A stretch of 64,000 nt of DNA, taken from the NCBI GenBank assembly GCA_038025085.1, contig CM076141.1:15874001-15938000 (forward strand), written 5' to 3'. Origin of the DNA: Tetragonia tetragonoides (taxonomy: Eukaryota; Streptophyta; Magnoliopsida; Caryophyllales; Aizoaceae). Positions within the stretch are counted from its first letter, which is position 1. Each line of letters starts with the position of its first letter. This document shows positions 35,689 through 45,998 of the stretch, one piece after another. The translations under genes were made by a program, and so were the position numbers. Under the pieces are notes generated by a model, which made no database searches, was not told the DNA's origin, and saw only the letters and a program-made list of their open reading frames with translations.

Positions 35689-38600
35689 AAATTTCAAACT
35701 TTCAGGACAGTAGGGATAGTTTCATAATTAGTCTTCATTAGTTTTAGTTGCTGCGTGTGTGCTTAGCACTAGTTTGTTTATTTGTTTTGTCTTTGCGTGT
35801 TTGAGTTTGATATCAATAAAAATAAAAAAATAAAAAAAAATAAAAAATAAAAAAAAAAAATTGTTACAATTCTGTTTTGCATGCCTGTTACTAGAGCAAT
35901 GGCAGTTGAACAAAGGCTAGATGAACTAAACAAGACCATGGATGATTTCAAAAGGGCTGTGAATGAAATGATTGATAAAACGAAAGCTGATATGCATGCC
36001 ATGACAGAAGAATATCGAAAAGATATTAGTGGGAGAACCACTAACACACAATTGTAGTAGAAAGTCAGGTTAAAGGTCTTCAAACGTCTGTCCTTGGCTT
36101 ACAAAATTCATTGGGTGGTGTGTATGGGTCTGTCACTAAAGTGGAACAAAAATTGGCGTCTCACTTGTCTCACTGTGTCCCTAATGTGCCTAGTTCTAGC
36201 AATAATCTAAATCACGGTTCAGAATTTATTCATCCTACTAATCCCCCTGGCCAACCTCGAATGGCTCCTATACCTATAGGTAATAGGAAGACGCATGCTG
36301 AACAAAGAGGACTAGGTGACCCTGAATTTGCCAGGATACATGACCATAACCCAAATGACTATGAGGAAGGCTACATGCCTGATAGTCCTGATGAACGACC
36401 TTACCCATACAGACATAGGCACCGGAGAGGTCATAGGCACCCCTCACCTAGGGGAGACTATGAGTATCCTAGATACCCACCTCGCGATGACCCTTATGAT
36501 GTGACTAGGAAGGTTAAGGTTGATGTCCCTGATTTTGATGTTAGTCATGACCCCACTGTTTTTGTCGACTGGTTAGATCGTCTAGAAGATTACTTTGAGT
36601 TTTATGGCATGACTGACATTCATCGAGTTCGTTTTGCTAAAATGAAACTTGTTGCATCTGCTAAGAAGTATTGGCAAAGTGTCCAGAGGGAGATCGAACA
36701 AGTAGGTGGTCCGCCTATAACCTTGTGGGATGAGATGAAACAAAAATTGAAAAAAAAATACTTACCTACTTTTCACAAAAGACAATTGATGGATGACTTG
36801 TTGAACCTAAGGCAACAATCTTCTAGTGTGGCTGATTATTATAATCGTTTTGAAGATTTGAAACTTAGTTGCAATGTTAGGGAAGAACAATGGGTCACTG
36901 TCACGAGGTTTATTAATGGACTTAAAGGCGACCTTAAGAGAGACGTCAACTTGCATGCACCTGAGACTTTGAGTGAAGCCTATCACAAAGCCTTAGAGAT
37001 AGAGAGGTACCAAAAGACTTTTTACCCTCGTAGGTTAACTTCCCAAGCTGGGGAGTTTACTCAGGCTAAGACTACTTACCAAAAGCCAAATAGTTCCTTC
37101 ACTTCATATTCTAAAGGTAATCACCAGTCTAAGCAACCTGTAAATTCCAATAAAGGAAGCTCTTTTACTTCCCCATCTGTTAATCCTGGAATTGGAAATT
37201 CTGGTTCCTATTCTTCCATGGTGTGTCATAAATGTCATGAGCGAGGTCACCCTGCCTCTCGCTGCCCACATCGGGCCCTAGCCATTGGGTTAGAAACTCA
37301 GGAGGAAAATGACCCTGTAGATGAGACAATAGACCCCGTGGTTGGTGACACTGCTACTGAGAGTGAAGGTGAGGAAGATAGTCGAGTGAATGTTATGAGG
37401 TGCATTCTTTATTCCACACCCGATTCAGATTCTTGGAAACGAACCGCAATCTTTGAGACTAAGGTTAAGTGTGGTGATAAAATCTTTCGTTTGGTCATTG
37501 ATAATGGTAGTACAATGAATGTGATCTCTAAGTCTGTTGTTAGACTTCTTAATCTTAAACCTGAGCCCCATTCTTCCCCTATTAAGGTTGCTTGGGTCGA
37601 TAAGACATCGTTGACAGTTTCTGAGAAATGTCAGGTTCCTTTGCAAATAGGTGCGTATCAGGAGAATGTCTGGTGTGATGTGTTGCCTATGAATGTAGCT
37701 CATATTTTGCTTGGTCGTCCTTGGATTTATGATCATAATGCAACTAACTTTGGAAAGAATAATACATATATGTTTCTTCACAATGGGAAGAAGATTAGGT
37801 TGACACCTGGTAGACCATCAGTTCACCATGATAAATCTAAAACGGAAGGCAATACCTCCTCTTCTACATGTGCTCCTAAAAAGTTGCATTTTCTAACCGA
37901 ACATGAGTGTGAACAAGAGGGACGTGAGGCAAGCATGTTGCTGGCTTTAGTAGCCAAAGTAACACCTGAGTTTCCTGGTGCTAGGTCTAGTGAGGAGTTT
38001 CCTGAACTTGGTGAACTTTTAAATGATTTTAAGGATCTGTCCCCGGATGACTTACCAGATGAGTTACCACCAATGAGGGATATCCAACATGCTATAGACC
38101 TTATCCCAGGATCGCCTTTGCCTAATCTACCCCATTACAGGATGAATCCTAAGGAGCGTGAAGAGTTGAATAGGCAAATTGAGGGACTATTAGAGAAAGG
38201 TTTCATAAAACATAGCCTTAGTCCTTGTGCTGTCCCCGCCCTATTGACTCCTAAAAAAGATGGTTCTTGGAGGATGTGCATTGATAGTCGAGCCATTAAT
38301 AAGATCACTGTTAGATATAGGTTCCCTATGCCTAGAGTTGACGAAATGCTAGACTACATGTCAGGATCTAAATGGTTCTCTAAAATTGATCTTAAAGCTG
38401 GATATCATCAACTTAGGATAAGACCTGGAGATGAGTGGAAAACCGCTTTTAAGACTCCTGATGGACTATTTGAGTGGTTGGTTATGCCTTTCGGGTTGAC
38501 TAACGCACCTAGTACCTTCATGAGAGCAATGACTCATATTCTTCGCCCTTTCATTGGGAAATTTCTGGTAGTTTACTTTGACGATATCCTGATTTACAGC

Positions 38601-41600
38601 TCTTCTAGGGAAGAACACATGAACCATCTGAGGTTGATATTTGAGGTGCTTAGGACTCAGAAATTATATGTCAATTTGGCTAAGTGTTCCTTCTTGCAAT
38701 CTGAGGTTATTTTCCTTGGCTTTGTTGTTTCCGATAAGGGTATTTCTTGTGATCCTCAAAAGGTGAAAGCTATAGTTGAGTGGCCAGAACCTAAAACTGT
38801 TTCTGAGGTTAGAAGTTTTCATGGCTTAGCTACTTTCTATAGGAGATTTATAAAGAACTTCAGCACCATTATGGCCCTGATTACTAATTCTCTTAGAAAA
38901 GGAGAGTTTGAATGGTCTAAAGCTGCTAAGGAAGCCTTTGAGTTGGTTAAGAACAAAATGACAGCAGTCTAGTGTCACCCAGATTTTAACAAAGTTTTCG
39001 AGGTTGCTTGTGATGCTTCGGGGGTAGGCATAGGGGGCGTATTGAGTCAAGATGGTCATCCAATAGCGTTTTTTAGTGAAAAACTCAATGACTCTAGAAG
39101 AGATAAGTACACTACCTATGAGAAGGAGTTTTATGCTTTAGTGCGTTGTTTGGAACACTGGAGATACTACCTCCTCCCTAAGGAATTTGTTCTTTGGAGT
39201 GATCATGATGCTCTTAAGTTCATTAATGACCAAAGAAAACTCAAAGAGAAACATGCTAAGTGGGTCGAATTTTTACAAGAATACTCTTTTGTTCTCAAAC
39301 ATCGTTCTGGTGTAGAGAATGTTGTTGCTGATGCTTTGAGTAGGGTAGGAATTCTGTTACATACATGGTCCACTGCTGTGGTTGGATTTGATAAAATAAA
39401 AGATTCCTATGCCTCGTGCCCTGATTTTTCTAACATTTGCAATGAGGTTCTTGCTGGTAACCGTCGTGATTATGTTGATTATGTCATTGTTGATGGCCAT
39501 CTGTTTCGTGGGTCTAAGTTGTGCATCCCTAGTACGTCTCTTCGTGATTTCTTGATTTGGGAGCTTCATGATGGTGGGCTTGCTGGCCACTTAGGTAGAG
39601 ATAAGACCACTGTTCTTGTGGCTGGCCAGTTCTTTTGGCCATCCTTGAGAAGGGATGTTGCTAAAGTTGTTTCACAATGCCGCACTTGTCAGCTTAGCAA
39701 AGCTAGGAAGCAAAATACTGGTTTATACACTCCTTTGCCTATTCCACATTCTCCATGGAAAGACCTTAGCATGGACTTTGTTCTAGGTATTCCCCGGACT
39801 GCTAGAGGTTATGATTCTATTTTGGTTGTTGTGGATCGATGTTCTAAAATGGCACACTTTATCCCATGTAATAAGATCGCTGATGCCTCTCATATTGCTA
39901 AAATCTTTTTCAAAGAAATTGTTAGATTGCATGGCTTGCCTTCATCTACTATTGTGTCTGATAGAGATGTCAAGTTTGTTAGTCATTTTTGGAGGTCGCT
40001 ATGGAAATTGTTTGGCACCCACTTGAAATTTTCCAGTGCTTTCCACCCTCAAACTGATGGACAGACCGAGGTAATCAACCGCAGTCTAGGTAACCTTCTT
40101 AGGTGTCTTATTGGTGAAAAACCTAGTACTTGGGACTTGATTTTACCTACTGCTGAGTTTGCATATAATAACTCCACTAATAAGTCTACAGGCAAGAGTC
40201 CTTTTGAGATTGTGCATGGTGTTGTCCCTCGTCTGCCTATTGATCTTGTGCCATTGCCCATTGACTCTAGGCCTGCTGAGTTTGCTGAAACTTTTGCACA
40301 ACATATTCATGATTTGCATGCTGATGTCCGACTTAAAATTGCACAAAGTAATGCAAATTATAAACTGGCCGCTGATGTGCATCGTAGGAATTTGGAATTT
40401 AATGATGGTGATTATGTAATGGTCCGTATTCGTCCTAAAAGATTTCCTAAACACTCTTCTAAAAAGCTTTTTGCCCGCGCTTCGGGACCTTTTCAAATCA
40501 TAAAACGTTTTGGTTCCAATGCTTATTTGCTTGACTTGCCTCCGGAATTGTCTATTAGTCCTATCTTCAATATTGAGGATTTGACTCCTTATCGATTATC
40601 GAGGTACTTTTGAGCCTCCAACCTTTTCTGCTAGTGTGACTGGTGGTTTAGGTACTACTTCCATTTCAGTACCCAAGCTTCCTCCTACATTCAGACAAGG
40701 TCAAGACGAGGTACAAGCTATTCTTGAAGATGAGATTGTTAGCACTACTGACGGCGGTTATCAACGCTATCTCGTACAATGGAAAGGTCGTTCTACGTCG
40801 GATAATTCATGGGTTCGCGAAGATGAGTTGCGTCAGCTGGCTCCAGATTTACTGGACGAGTACATCCATACCAACTCTCCGGGGGCGAGTACTTCCAAGC
40901 CGGGGAGAAATGATGGAAATCCTACTATAAAGACTTATAAGAAAGAAATTAAAGTATAGGCAATAAGTATTTTGTTAGATTATTTTTATTCCAAGATTAA
41001 CTAAGTTTGTTAGTTGTGGTCAGTACTTTCTATATTCTGTTAGATTGTTGTTTCCTACTTAAGTTAGGAGTCTTTTAGTTGCTTGCCCTCCAAGGCTAGC
41101 CTAGGTTATAAATATAGGGATTATGCTACTGTTTTGAACAGCTTATGATTGCAGAATAATATTACGTTTAACTCTCAACCCTAATATTTTCTCTCTCTCA
41201 CGTTTCCCTGACATCCCCTCTCCTCTACTTATTTCTTCCTGCTCTCCTCTCCTAATTCTCCCTTTCCCTTCCCCTGTTCTGCATCACATCTTTTATGCCT
41301 TTCAGACTGAAAAAAACCCTACCAGTAACATAAAGGCACTTATAATAGCCAACTATATATGACGAATGTTTGTCAGCCATCCTGTTGACTAGAATAGAGA
41401 GCTAGAGGAGCTAATAATTTTGAAAAAAGATGATGAAGCAGGCATCTTGCAGTGCTTGCAGTAGACTTGAGAGGTTTAAAACTAACAAATAGTAGACAAA
41501 CAAGATGTTTTTCAAAAATGTACATGTATATTGATGTAAAGCCGAATTTACACAATAGAGGACAATATCTTAAGAATTAATTACAAGCTAGCCTAGTTCC

Positions 41601-44600
41601 GCTGCACCTCAGAATTGTAAGTACACAAACAAGATTTCTTTCAATAGTACACTTAGTACCACTAAATCCCAAATAGCAGCCACATATGCCTTCATGTCCC
41701 ACTCTTACAAGACAAGAATATCAAATATTAGCATCGAATTTTAACTTTCAAGATTTCAGTGTTCAATATATTTTGATTCTGCTAAATGAATAAGATCCAC
41801 CAATCATGGGAAGGCAGATCTTAAAACGCTTGATATCTTTACCCGTCCTTCCTACCCCCCCCCCCAAATGAAATCCAAACAGTCCATTTATTGATAGACA
41901 CATGAATTAATAGCAAATTTAAGTGTGTCCAATTCCCAAAGTCCAAACTCAGAGTTCCCATAGTATATGATGTATGCAGAGGCACACAAAACCTACTTGT
42001 AGTAACTTGCATGAAATAACAGCAACTGAATATGCTTTGATAGAGATTATGGCCCGCCACACTGTAGAAGCCCAAATGATTCAAGAGCGTGTATTAATGA
42101 GTGATAGGCACGAGTGACCGAGGGTATGCTTCTACTTCTTATCCTTCATTTAGAAGAGATAGTAGACTTTGAAGAAATAGGGATTGATAATTTGATTCTC
42201 TGACTACTAGTACACTTAGGAGGTTAGTTATTTTCATATTACTCCAAGGTTTATTAAACGAAGTTTCTCATTTTTAAGCTTATATTTCAGCTTATAATAG
42301 CACCCTAGTGAAATGAATTCTCTTCAGTTGTGTGTTATGGATTACGAAAAATTAGTATTTGATCTTGTCGGAAGATCCCTGATCGATATTACGTATCTTT
42401 GGCCCTGTTTCTAGGTACACAAGCCTTTTCAGTAAGAATGATTTACTTACCTCTGAAGACAGGTTTGCAATTCAGGCACCCCACAATGACATCTCTTATG
42501 CAATAGGTTGAGAAGCTTTCCTCCACGAATATCATCACGCTCTATCTCCAAAATAAGCTCGTATAGTGGTGGCAAGAGAACAAAAAACTGGGAGCAAAAT
42601 CTTCTGTCACAACCACGAAAATAGATGGCACAAACATAGAGAACATAATGACAACAATATAAATCACACTCCAAACTTTCTTGTTCGCAGATAAGAAGCA
42701 AGGAAGCATATAGAAAAAGGAAAACCATTTCCTCAAAGCATCCGCATCACCTTACATGTGCAAAAGAAATGGCAGGAAAACGCAATGGAAACCATGAATA
42801 TATGTGATGGGAAATGACTTTTGTTTCGCAACTCTTTCAGAATGTGATATTACTGCAACCACTGGGAACAGATTGTGGCATTGGCTTTAATGTTGTCCTA
42901 TCAAGGCAAAAACTCTTTTTTTTTCACATAAGAAAATTTTAATTAATCAATTGTTAAAGAATACAAAAAGGGAGGATAAGGCATCCTCATAAGCAAAAAC
43001 AAAAGTATCTAAAAATCTCGTCAATAGCGCTAAAATAAAGTTAGCGAAACACCCTTAAAGGCCCCCAGCGGCCTTAGTCCAAAGGGAATCAAAGCAAAAA
43101 CCCATAACAGAACTTTTTTGTAGATAAAGAAAAAGTATATTGATCAGAATTCAGAATTACATTAAGAGAGAACAAGAAGTCCTCTGCAGAAAACAAAAGA
43201 GCTATTTACAAATCCGCCCAATGTCTTTGTAAATGTGAGATACTATAACTTCTAAAGGCCCCTACTGCTCTAGACCATAAAGAAGCTAAGTAGGTGACTC
43301 TATCCCATAGTAAAGCAGAAGGTAGAGTAGCACCAGTGAAAATCCGCGCATTCCACTCTAACCAAAGGCACCAAAACACTTTGAAAACAGCATTCTGCCA
43401 AAGCATTCATTTCTCCCTATCATAACAGAACATATACATCTTGAAATGAGCATGTGTTGCTGCAACGGTAATAACAAAGCCCCAAATCGGTATCAATTTT
43501 TTCCCTATCTCTTACTTCGCGTATTTCCACACCTTAAGCTTACTATCTTAAGGGCCCGTTCGGGGTGGTTGTGAGTTGCAAGTTTCTGGTTTTCAAAATT
43601 TTTTATCTACTTATAGAAATTATGTTTGGAGCTGAAATTTTTTCCCATTATAGTTGTCTACTCTATTTTTGAAACTGACAACTGAAAATTGGAAACCAAA
43701 AATTGTGGTTTCCAAAATCTGGTTTTTGGTTTTCAAAAAAACTGAAAACTGAAAACTCAAAACCACCCCAAACAGGCCCTTAGATTGTTTCAAATGCAAG
43801 AGACCAGTTCCCTGTGATATAACAAAAATATTTCATCATCCCTTTGACCCTTACATCTATCTTTTGCAAAAGGTATCATCATGATCTCCAGAAGCAACCA
43901 ACTTTTGGTTGGTATGCAGTTCTTTTAATTTCTTTGACAAGGACTAGATGCAGGTTCTTGTCTAACAGATTCTATACTGGTCACTCCTCTTGTCCGACCA
44001 AGCACCCTCAGTATGGAGGATCCACTTAGATGAACTTCATGTAACCTATGTTACTTGGAATTTTTGTTTTACCTTAAGTATCAGTGTCATACACTCGATA
44101 CACATTTAAGGACAAGGACAAGGACACCTGGATACTTCAGAATAGGCCAGATATGTAGATGCAATATTTCAAGAAAAACGCCAAATCCAACACTTGGATG
44201 GCTGGACCCATATCCAATACTCTCGGGTGATCTGTGTAACCTTAACCTAGCAAGTGAACCAATATTCAACAAAAGTTCCCTTTTCCTCAGTCAGCAGCAT
44301 ATCAATTTGACCATCGAAACATCTCCTCCCCGTTTACCTACAGTCCATTTCTGACCGCCTAGGGGAAGGTTGCACTAGTCACTCTATAATTAAGTCAAAG
44401 ATTTCTTAAGTGATTCTTGATCCTTGATGCTATTCACTAGCCAAGAGTCTAACAGTCACCCCTAGCTAGAGCTATCAACGTATGCTTGGTTGGTTTGGCT
44501 GTCGATAGACAAGCAAATTTTGCAATCAAGAAATCCCTACCGTCTAATCAAAAATTCCTAGTACGGTTGAAAACATGAAAAAAAATTAAATCCAAAAAAC

Positions 44601-45468
44601 CAAACCAAACCAAACTGCCAACCCAGTGCCAATAGTGAGGCTCCCACCTATGGCGGGATATCGGCTGTCGCATACAACCTTAAGCATGCGACCATAGAGG
44701 TTGCTCCCCTCGACCCTTGACTGCAAAAGAACGATTTTCCTGATACTTCACAGTATATATAAGAAATAGAGTACAGTAAAGTAACACATTTGAATTCAGC
44801 CATATGTTGATACTAACCTAAATCCTTAAACTTGAACAAATGTAGCAAACTAACCAAATTCCAAAATTAACATGAAAATTGACAGAAATAACAGGAAAGG
44901 GACCAAAAAAAAATAACCTTATTGAGGCCTTGAGTAACAGTAGCCAAAATAGGTAAAGGATCAGCCAACAACTTCTGCTCAATTAACAAAACCGCAGAGC
45001 GATAAACCGATAAAACCTCAACAATTCCATTCGCAATAGCTCTCCTATAAACACTCTGATTAATATCACTCTTCTTCTTGTTAATCTCCTCACACCGCTC
45101 CAATGGCGACACATTCGCCGCCCTAATCCAACTCAAATTCCTCGACTTCGTCGCAAATCGATCGAGCTCCCGGTAGTAAAACCCTAGCTTGATAATCCTC
45201 TCAATCACATCCCTACAAAAATGAAACAAAAAATTATAATTGAATTATAATTGACGAAATTAAACTCGAATTAGGGGAGATAGAGAAGAGGAGAGAGAAA
45301 GGGGGACCTGTCGCTGGGAGGGATGAAGGAGAGATCAGGAGCGAGTTTGAAGGAAGGGTGTTCGTCGGAGATAGGAGTGTCAGGAGAGAGAATGGAATGG
45401 TGATCTCTTTCGTCGACGATTAGGTCGCCGGTGTAACCCAATAGCGATAGTAATACCTCATGGAGCAT
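18707..45468 (-). CDS. GCP4: Gamma-tubulin complex component 4 (GCP4), 16 exons
   Basis: Subunit of the gamma-tubulin ring complex, which nucleates microtubules in the cytosol and at the nuclear envelope. Exons (minus strand): 45468-45308, 45212-44918, 42587-42451, 33597-33499, 28669-28552, 27770-27501, 27259-27179, 27104-27021, 25280-25194, 24612-24557, 24204-24013, 23879-23654, 22945-22857, 21299-21149, 19005-18883, 18763-18707. All have GT-AG introns, and phases fit throughout: 2226 nt, 741 aa plus TAA, close to the usual plant length. Spc97/Spc98 family: N-terminal GCP domain in exons 1-6 (MLHEVLLSLLGYTGDLIVDE; RCHCGVPELQTCLQR), C-terminal gamma-tubulin-binding domain in exons 11-15 (SIDWPLQLFFTQEVL; RPMWRVREHMAFLIRNLQFY; QSFLDIGSVSRILDSIMKLC), ending ATARGVMNVVRPRPLPQQ. 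One residue is missing at the exon 5/6 junction (LGHISL for the usual GFHISL). The start was chosen at MLHE; an in-frame upstream ATG at 45519 gives only leader-like sequence. Introns 3 and 4 hold the large insertions. Confidence 0.93.
19320..19580 (+). mobile_element. 5'-truncated LINE 3' end in GCP4 intron 14
   Basis: Broken frames encode WCIWLERN, the ORF2 C-terminal zinc-finger (zf-RVT) signature shared with the LINEs at 29480 and 26000. A 3' UTR-like tail TTTATTAATACATACTTTCTC follows, leading into an A-rich end (AAATTAAAAAATAATAG). It is antisense to GCP4. No clear target duplication is seen. Confidence 0.6.
20680..20870. repeat. MITE-like hairpin in GCP4 intron 14
   Basis: Perfect 19-bp inverted repeat AGCCAACTTGGCTACACCC (20696-20714) and its complement (20823-20841) around an AT-rich core. 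Imperfect CTAAGTATAGCC/CTAAGTGTAGCC extensions lie outside the arms. No coding capacity. The superfamily is unclear because no clean target duplication was found. Confidence 0.6.
22238..22380 (-). mobile_element. tRNA-derived SINE-like copy in GCP4 intron 13
   Basis: On the minus strand it has a pol III B-box-like motif AAGTTCGAGTCGCC (about 22345-22358), a body ending CAAAGCTTGGATATCCATG, and a poly(A) tail seen as the T run at 22238-22253. A related 3' fragment occurs at 26714-26808 in the opposite orientation, which supports a dispersed family. The A box and 5' end are uncertain. Confidence 0.55.
26000..26515 (+). mobile_element. 5'-truncated LINE with 15-bp target-site duplication, GCP4 intron 8
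   Basis: Encodes the ORF2 C-terminal end (GFCVMCRHDGEDSLHLFV, then CDFARSFWSRLL, VCPATVGDF) with frame breaks, a 3' UTR and an A-rich tail. Flanked by perfect 15-bp duplications AACAATGAGAACAGA (25985-25999 and 26516-26530), proving target-primed insertion. Very similar to the 3' end of the LINE at 29480-33180, so the same family. Confidence 0.9.
26714..26808 (+). mobile_element. SINE 3' fragment, GCP4 intron 8
   Basis: Shares GGGCCCATGG then TCAAGCAAAGCTTGGATA and CCATGTTATCTA with the SINE at 22238-22380, and ends in poly(A). Flanked by AAACTACAAGTT (26702-26713) and AAACTCCAAGTT (26809-26820), a 12-bp duplication with one mismatch. Confidence 0.6.
28716..28773. repeat. Two-copy 29-bp tandem repeat in GCP4 intron 4
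   Basis: Units 28716-28744 and 28745-28773 (GGACTTCTGCTTGG then ATTTCCCAATGTA) differ by one base. They lie about 50-100 bases upstream of the exon 5 acceptor. Confidence 0.9.
29480..33084 (+). pseudogene. LINE ORF2 (endonuclease, reverse transcriptase, zf-RVT), multiply broken
   Basis: Domains in order: EEP/APE endonuclease (MKILSWNVNGLG; VSSVYGPCG; IGGDFN; later SDHFPIVL); non-LTR reverse transcriptase (REKSPSPDGFTMAFYQ; FRPISLV; KLDFEKAYDRVSW; GLRQGDPLSPFLF; catalytic FADD at 31506-31517; GMKINLSKC); and a C-terminal zf-RVT block (WKSKVPLKVHAFVWTL; CVM, stop, RHSGEDCLHLFVLC). Breaks: a frameshift around 29960-29998, stops near 30396, 30580, 31659 and 32270, and a TGA at 32716-32718. An intact copy would encode roughly 1200 residues. 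It has no RNase H, unlike the LINE at 46979. Confidence 0.88.
29480..33180 (+). mobile_element. L1-type LINE in GCP4 intron 4, antisense to the gene
   Basis: Starts at the endonuclease of ORF2; ORF1 and 5' UTR are absent, so it is 5'-truncated. It ends with a 3' UTR (TTAATAAAATTTTCTCTTATC) and poly(A) at 33169-33178. I could not find a convincing target-site duplication. Local GC is visibly higher than in the surrounding intron. Truncated relatives lie at 19320, 26000 and (minus strand) 42914 in the same gene. Confidence 0.9.
34479..34685. mobile_element. hAT-type MITE with 8-bp target duplication, GCP4 intron 3
   Basis: Perfect 12-bp terminal inverted repeats CTATGTTGCTCA (34479-34490) and TGAGCAACATAG (34674-34685), flanked by identical GTTTGATT (34471-34478 and 34686-34693). 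An 8-bp duplication and short inverted repeats fit the hAT superfamily. 207 bp, no ORF. Confidence 0.88.
34926..35303 (+). repeat. 5' LTR of the chromovirus
   Basis: Starts TGATGGAAATCC, ends CTGTTCTGCATCA. Contains a TATA-like box (ATTATAAATATAGG, about 35122-35135) and a pyrimidine-rich R/U5-like 3' half. Matches 40911-41286. Confidence 0.95.
35307..35318 (+). promoter_or_regulatory. Primer-binding site, tRNA-Met type
   Basis: TGGTATCAGAGC three bases after the 5' LTR, complementary to initiator tRNA-Met. Confidence 0.92.
35650..35861 (+). repeat. Poly(A) and A-rich tracts in the chromovirus leader
   Basis: A nearly pure A run at 35656-35687 and an AT/A-rich run at 35815-35861, both in the untranslated leader between primer-binding site and gag. 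Confidence 0.9.
35881..40959 (+). pseudogene. Chromovirus Gag-Pol polyprotein with chromodomain, three lesions
   Basis: The likely initiator is at 35881 (MPVTRAMAVEQRLDEL). A frame loss near 36045-36056 separates this N-terminus from the long frame (to 38972). Domains: Gag (about 36540-37010); CCHC knuckle CHKCHERGHPASRC (37224-37265); protease (VIDNGSTMNVIS, about 37495); RT with YFDD at 38574-38585; RNase H (ACDASG, about 39010; then TYEKEFYAL and WSDHDALKF); integrase with an HHCC finger (CRTCQ, about 39680) and DDE core (MDFV about 39772, SDRD about 39960, TEVINR about 40067); and a chromodomain (AILEDEIV, RYLVQWKG, SWVREDEL; 40710-40870). A TAG at 38970-38972 interrupts the RT/RNase H boundary in frame. 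A 7-bp tandem duplication (TTATCGA twice, about 40590-40603) shifts the chromodomain out of frame. Chromodomains direct integration to heterochromatin in this clade. Confidence 0.92.
40898..40910 (+). promoter_or_regulatory. Polypurine tract of the chromovirus
   Basis: Purine-rich GGGGAGAAA directly before the 3' LTR start; the usual plus-strand primer site. Confidence 0.75.
40911..41286 (+). repeat. 3' LTR of the chromovirus
   Basis: 376 bp, nearly identical to 34926-35303, followed by the CATCT duplication. Confidence 0.95.
42914..43093 (-). mobile_element. 5'-truncated LINE 3' end in GCP4 intron 2
   Basis: The minus strand matches the 3' end of the 29480 LINE (TTTGGACTAAGGCCGCTGGG, then CCTTTAAGGGTG), with a poly(A) tail seen as T run 42914-42922. 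Flanked by GCAAAAAC (42906-42913 and 43094-43101), an 8-bp target duplication. Lies in sense with GCP4. Confidence 0.8.
43114..43420 (-). mobile_element. Second 5'-truncated LINE fragment in GCP4 intron 2
   Basis: Encodes FWCLWLEWNARIFTG and YLASLWSRAVGAF, the ORF2 C-terminal end of a related LINE. Flanked by CATAACAGAAC (43103-43113 and 43421-43431), an 11-bp target duplication. It abuts the previous LINE fragment, so two independent insertions occurred within about 200 bp. Confidence 0.85.
43551..43780. mobile_element. Tourist/PIF-Harbinger-like MITE, GCP4 intron 2
   Basis: 230 bp with inverted ends AGGGCCCGTTCGGGGTGGTT and, inverted, AGGGCCTGTTTGGGGTGGTT, flanked by TTA-type trinucleotides; strongly self-complementary. 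No ORF. The exact TWA duplication is ambiguous because of palindromic border bases. Confidence 0.75.
44600..44720 (-). mobile_element. SINE-like remnant, GCP4 intron 2
   Basis: The minus strand contains CGCCATAGGTGGGAGCCTC and ACTGGGTT, recalling the 3' body of Au-type plant SINEs, preceded by GTCAAGGGTCGAGG. No clear A/B boxes or duplication were seen, so this is tentative. Confidence 0.3.
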
Positions 45469-45475
45469 TTTTCGG

Positions 45476-45520
45476 TTTATCTCCGGTGGGTAAAGGGTGT
45501 GAGAGAGTGAGACAGACAAC

Positions 45521-45554
<34 letters not shown>

Positions 45555-45656
45555 AGGAGAGAGAGAGAGTGCGGGAAAAAGTATTTTTGATTTTTTGATT
45601 GGAAATTGGAAATTGGGGTTTGGTTTTTAGCCGGGTCCTAGCTCTGGCTGAGTGCC
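45476..45656 (-). repeat. GCP4 5' leader/promoter-proximal sequence, copy 1 of a direct duplication
   Basis: Sequence just upstream of the GCP4 start codon (GA-rich leader, then AGTATTTTTGATTTTTTGAT and TTGGGGTTTGGTTTTT). It is repeated, with small indels, at 45999-46167. Confidence 0.85.
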
Positions 45657-45741
45657 CAAAAACGAATCAGACCGGACCAAACTTGAACTGGACCGACTTA
45701 AATATAGCCAATAGATGGACCGTAGATCTAATCCATAAGTG

Positions 45742-45990
45742 TTTTTTTTTTTTTTTTGGTAACAGAGGAAGGCGTAGATGCCCAAACAAAACAAACAAAA
45801 GCAGAAAATAAACAAAAACAGTAATCCTAGATTTTGCAACACCAGCAAGATCTGCAAAAAGGACTGGCATCATGCTAGGGATGGGAGCATCAAACTCCTT
45901 GTAACAATCTGAACTAGAAAAGTTGTGGTTTGTAAGCCAATCAGCAGCCCCGTTAGCTTCTCTATACGCATGTTAGATCCTAAAACGCCA
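45742..45990 (-). mobile_element. LINE 3' fragment with RNase H end
   Basis: The minus strand encodes HAYREANGAADWLTNHNF, the C-terminal RNase H (RVT_3) signature of plant L1 LINEs, followed by a short 3' region and poly(A) seen as T run 45742-45757. It lies between the two copies of the GCP4 leader. Confidence 0.8.
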
Positions 45991-45998
45991 GTTAGTAC

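Larger units (their letters stand above)
34926..41286 (+). mobile_element. Ty3/gypsy chromovirus, near-complete, GCP4 intron 3
   Basis: LTRs of 378 and 376 bp (TGATGG to GCATCA) flanked by an exact CATCT target duplication (34921-34925 and 41287-41291). The LTRs differ by about five substitutions and a 2-bp indel, so the insertion is fairly young. Internal order is gag, protease, RT, RNase H, integrase, chromodomain: the gypsy order. The short LTRs and about 6.4-kb length suggest a Reina- or Galadriel-like chromovirus; I am not certain of the clade. It is antisense to GCP4. Confidence 0.95.

Noticed and set aside
45271..45519. Upstream ATG at 45519 as GCP4 start
   Set aside because: It adds 17 residues of GA-rich leader; the family protein starts at MLHE, encoded from 45468.
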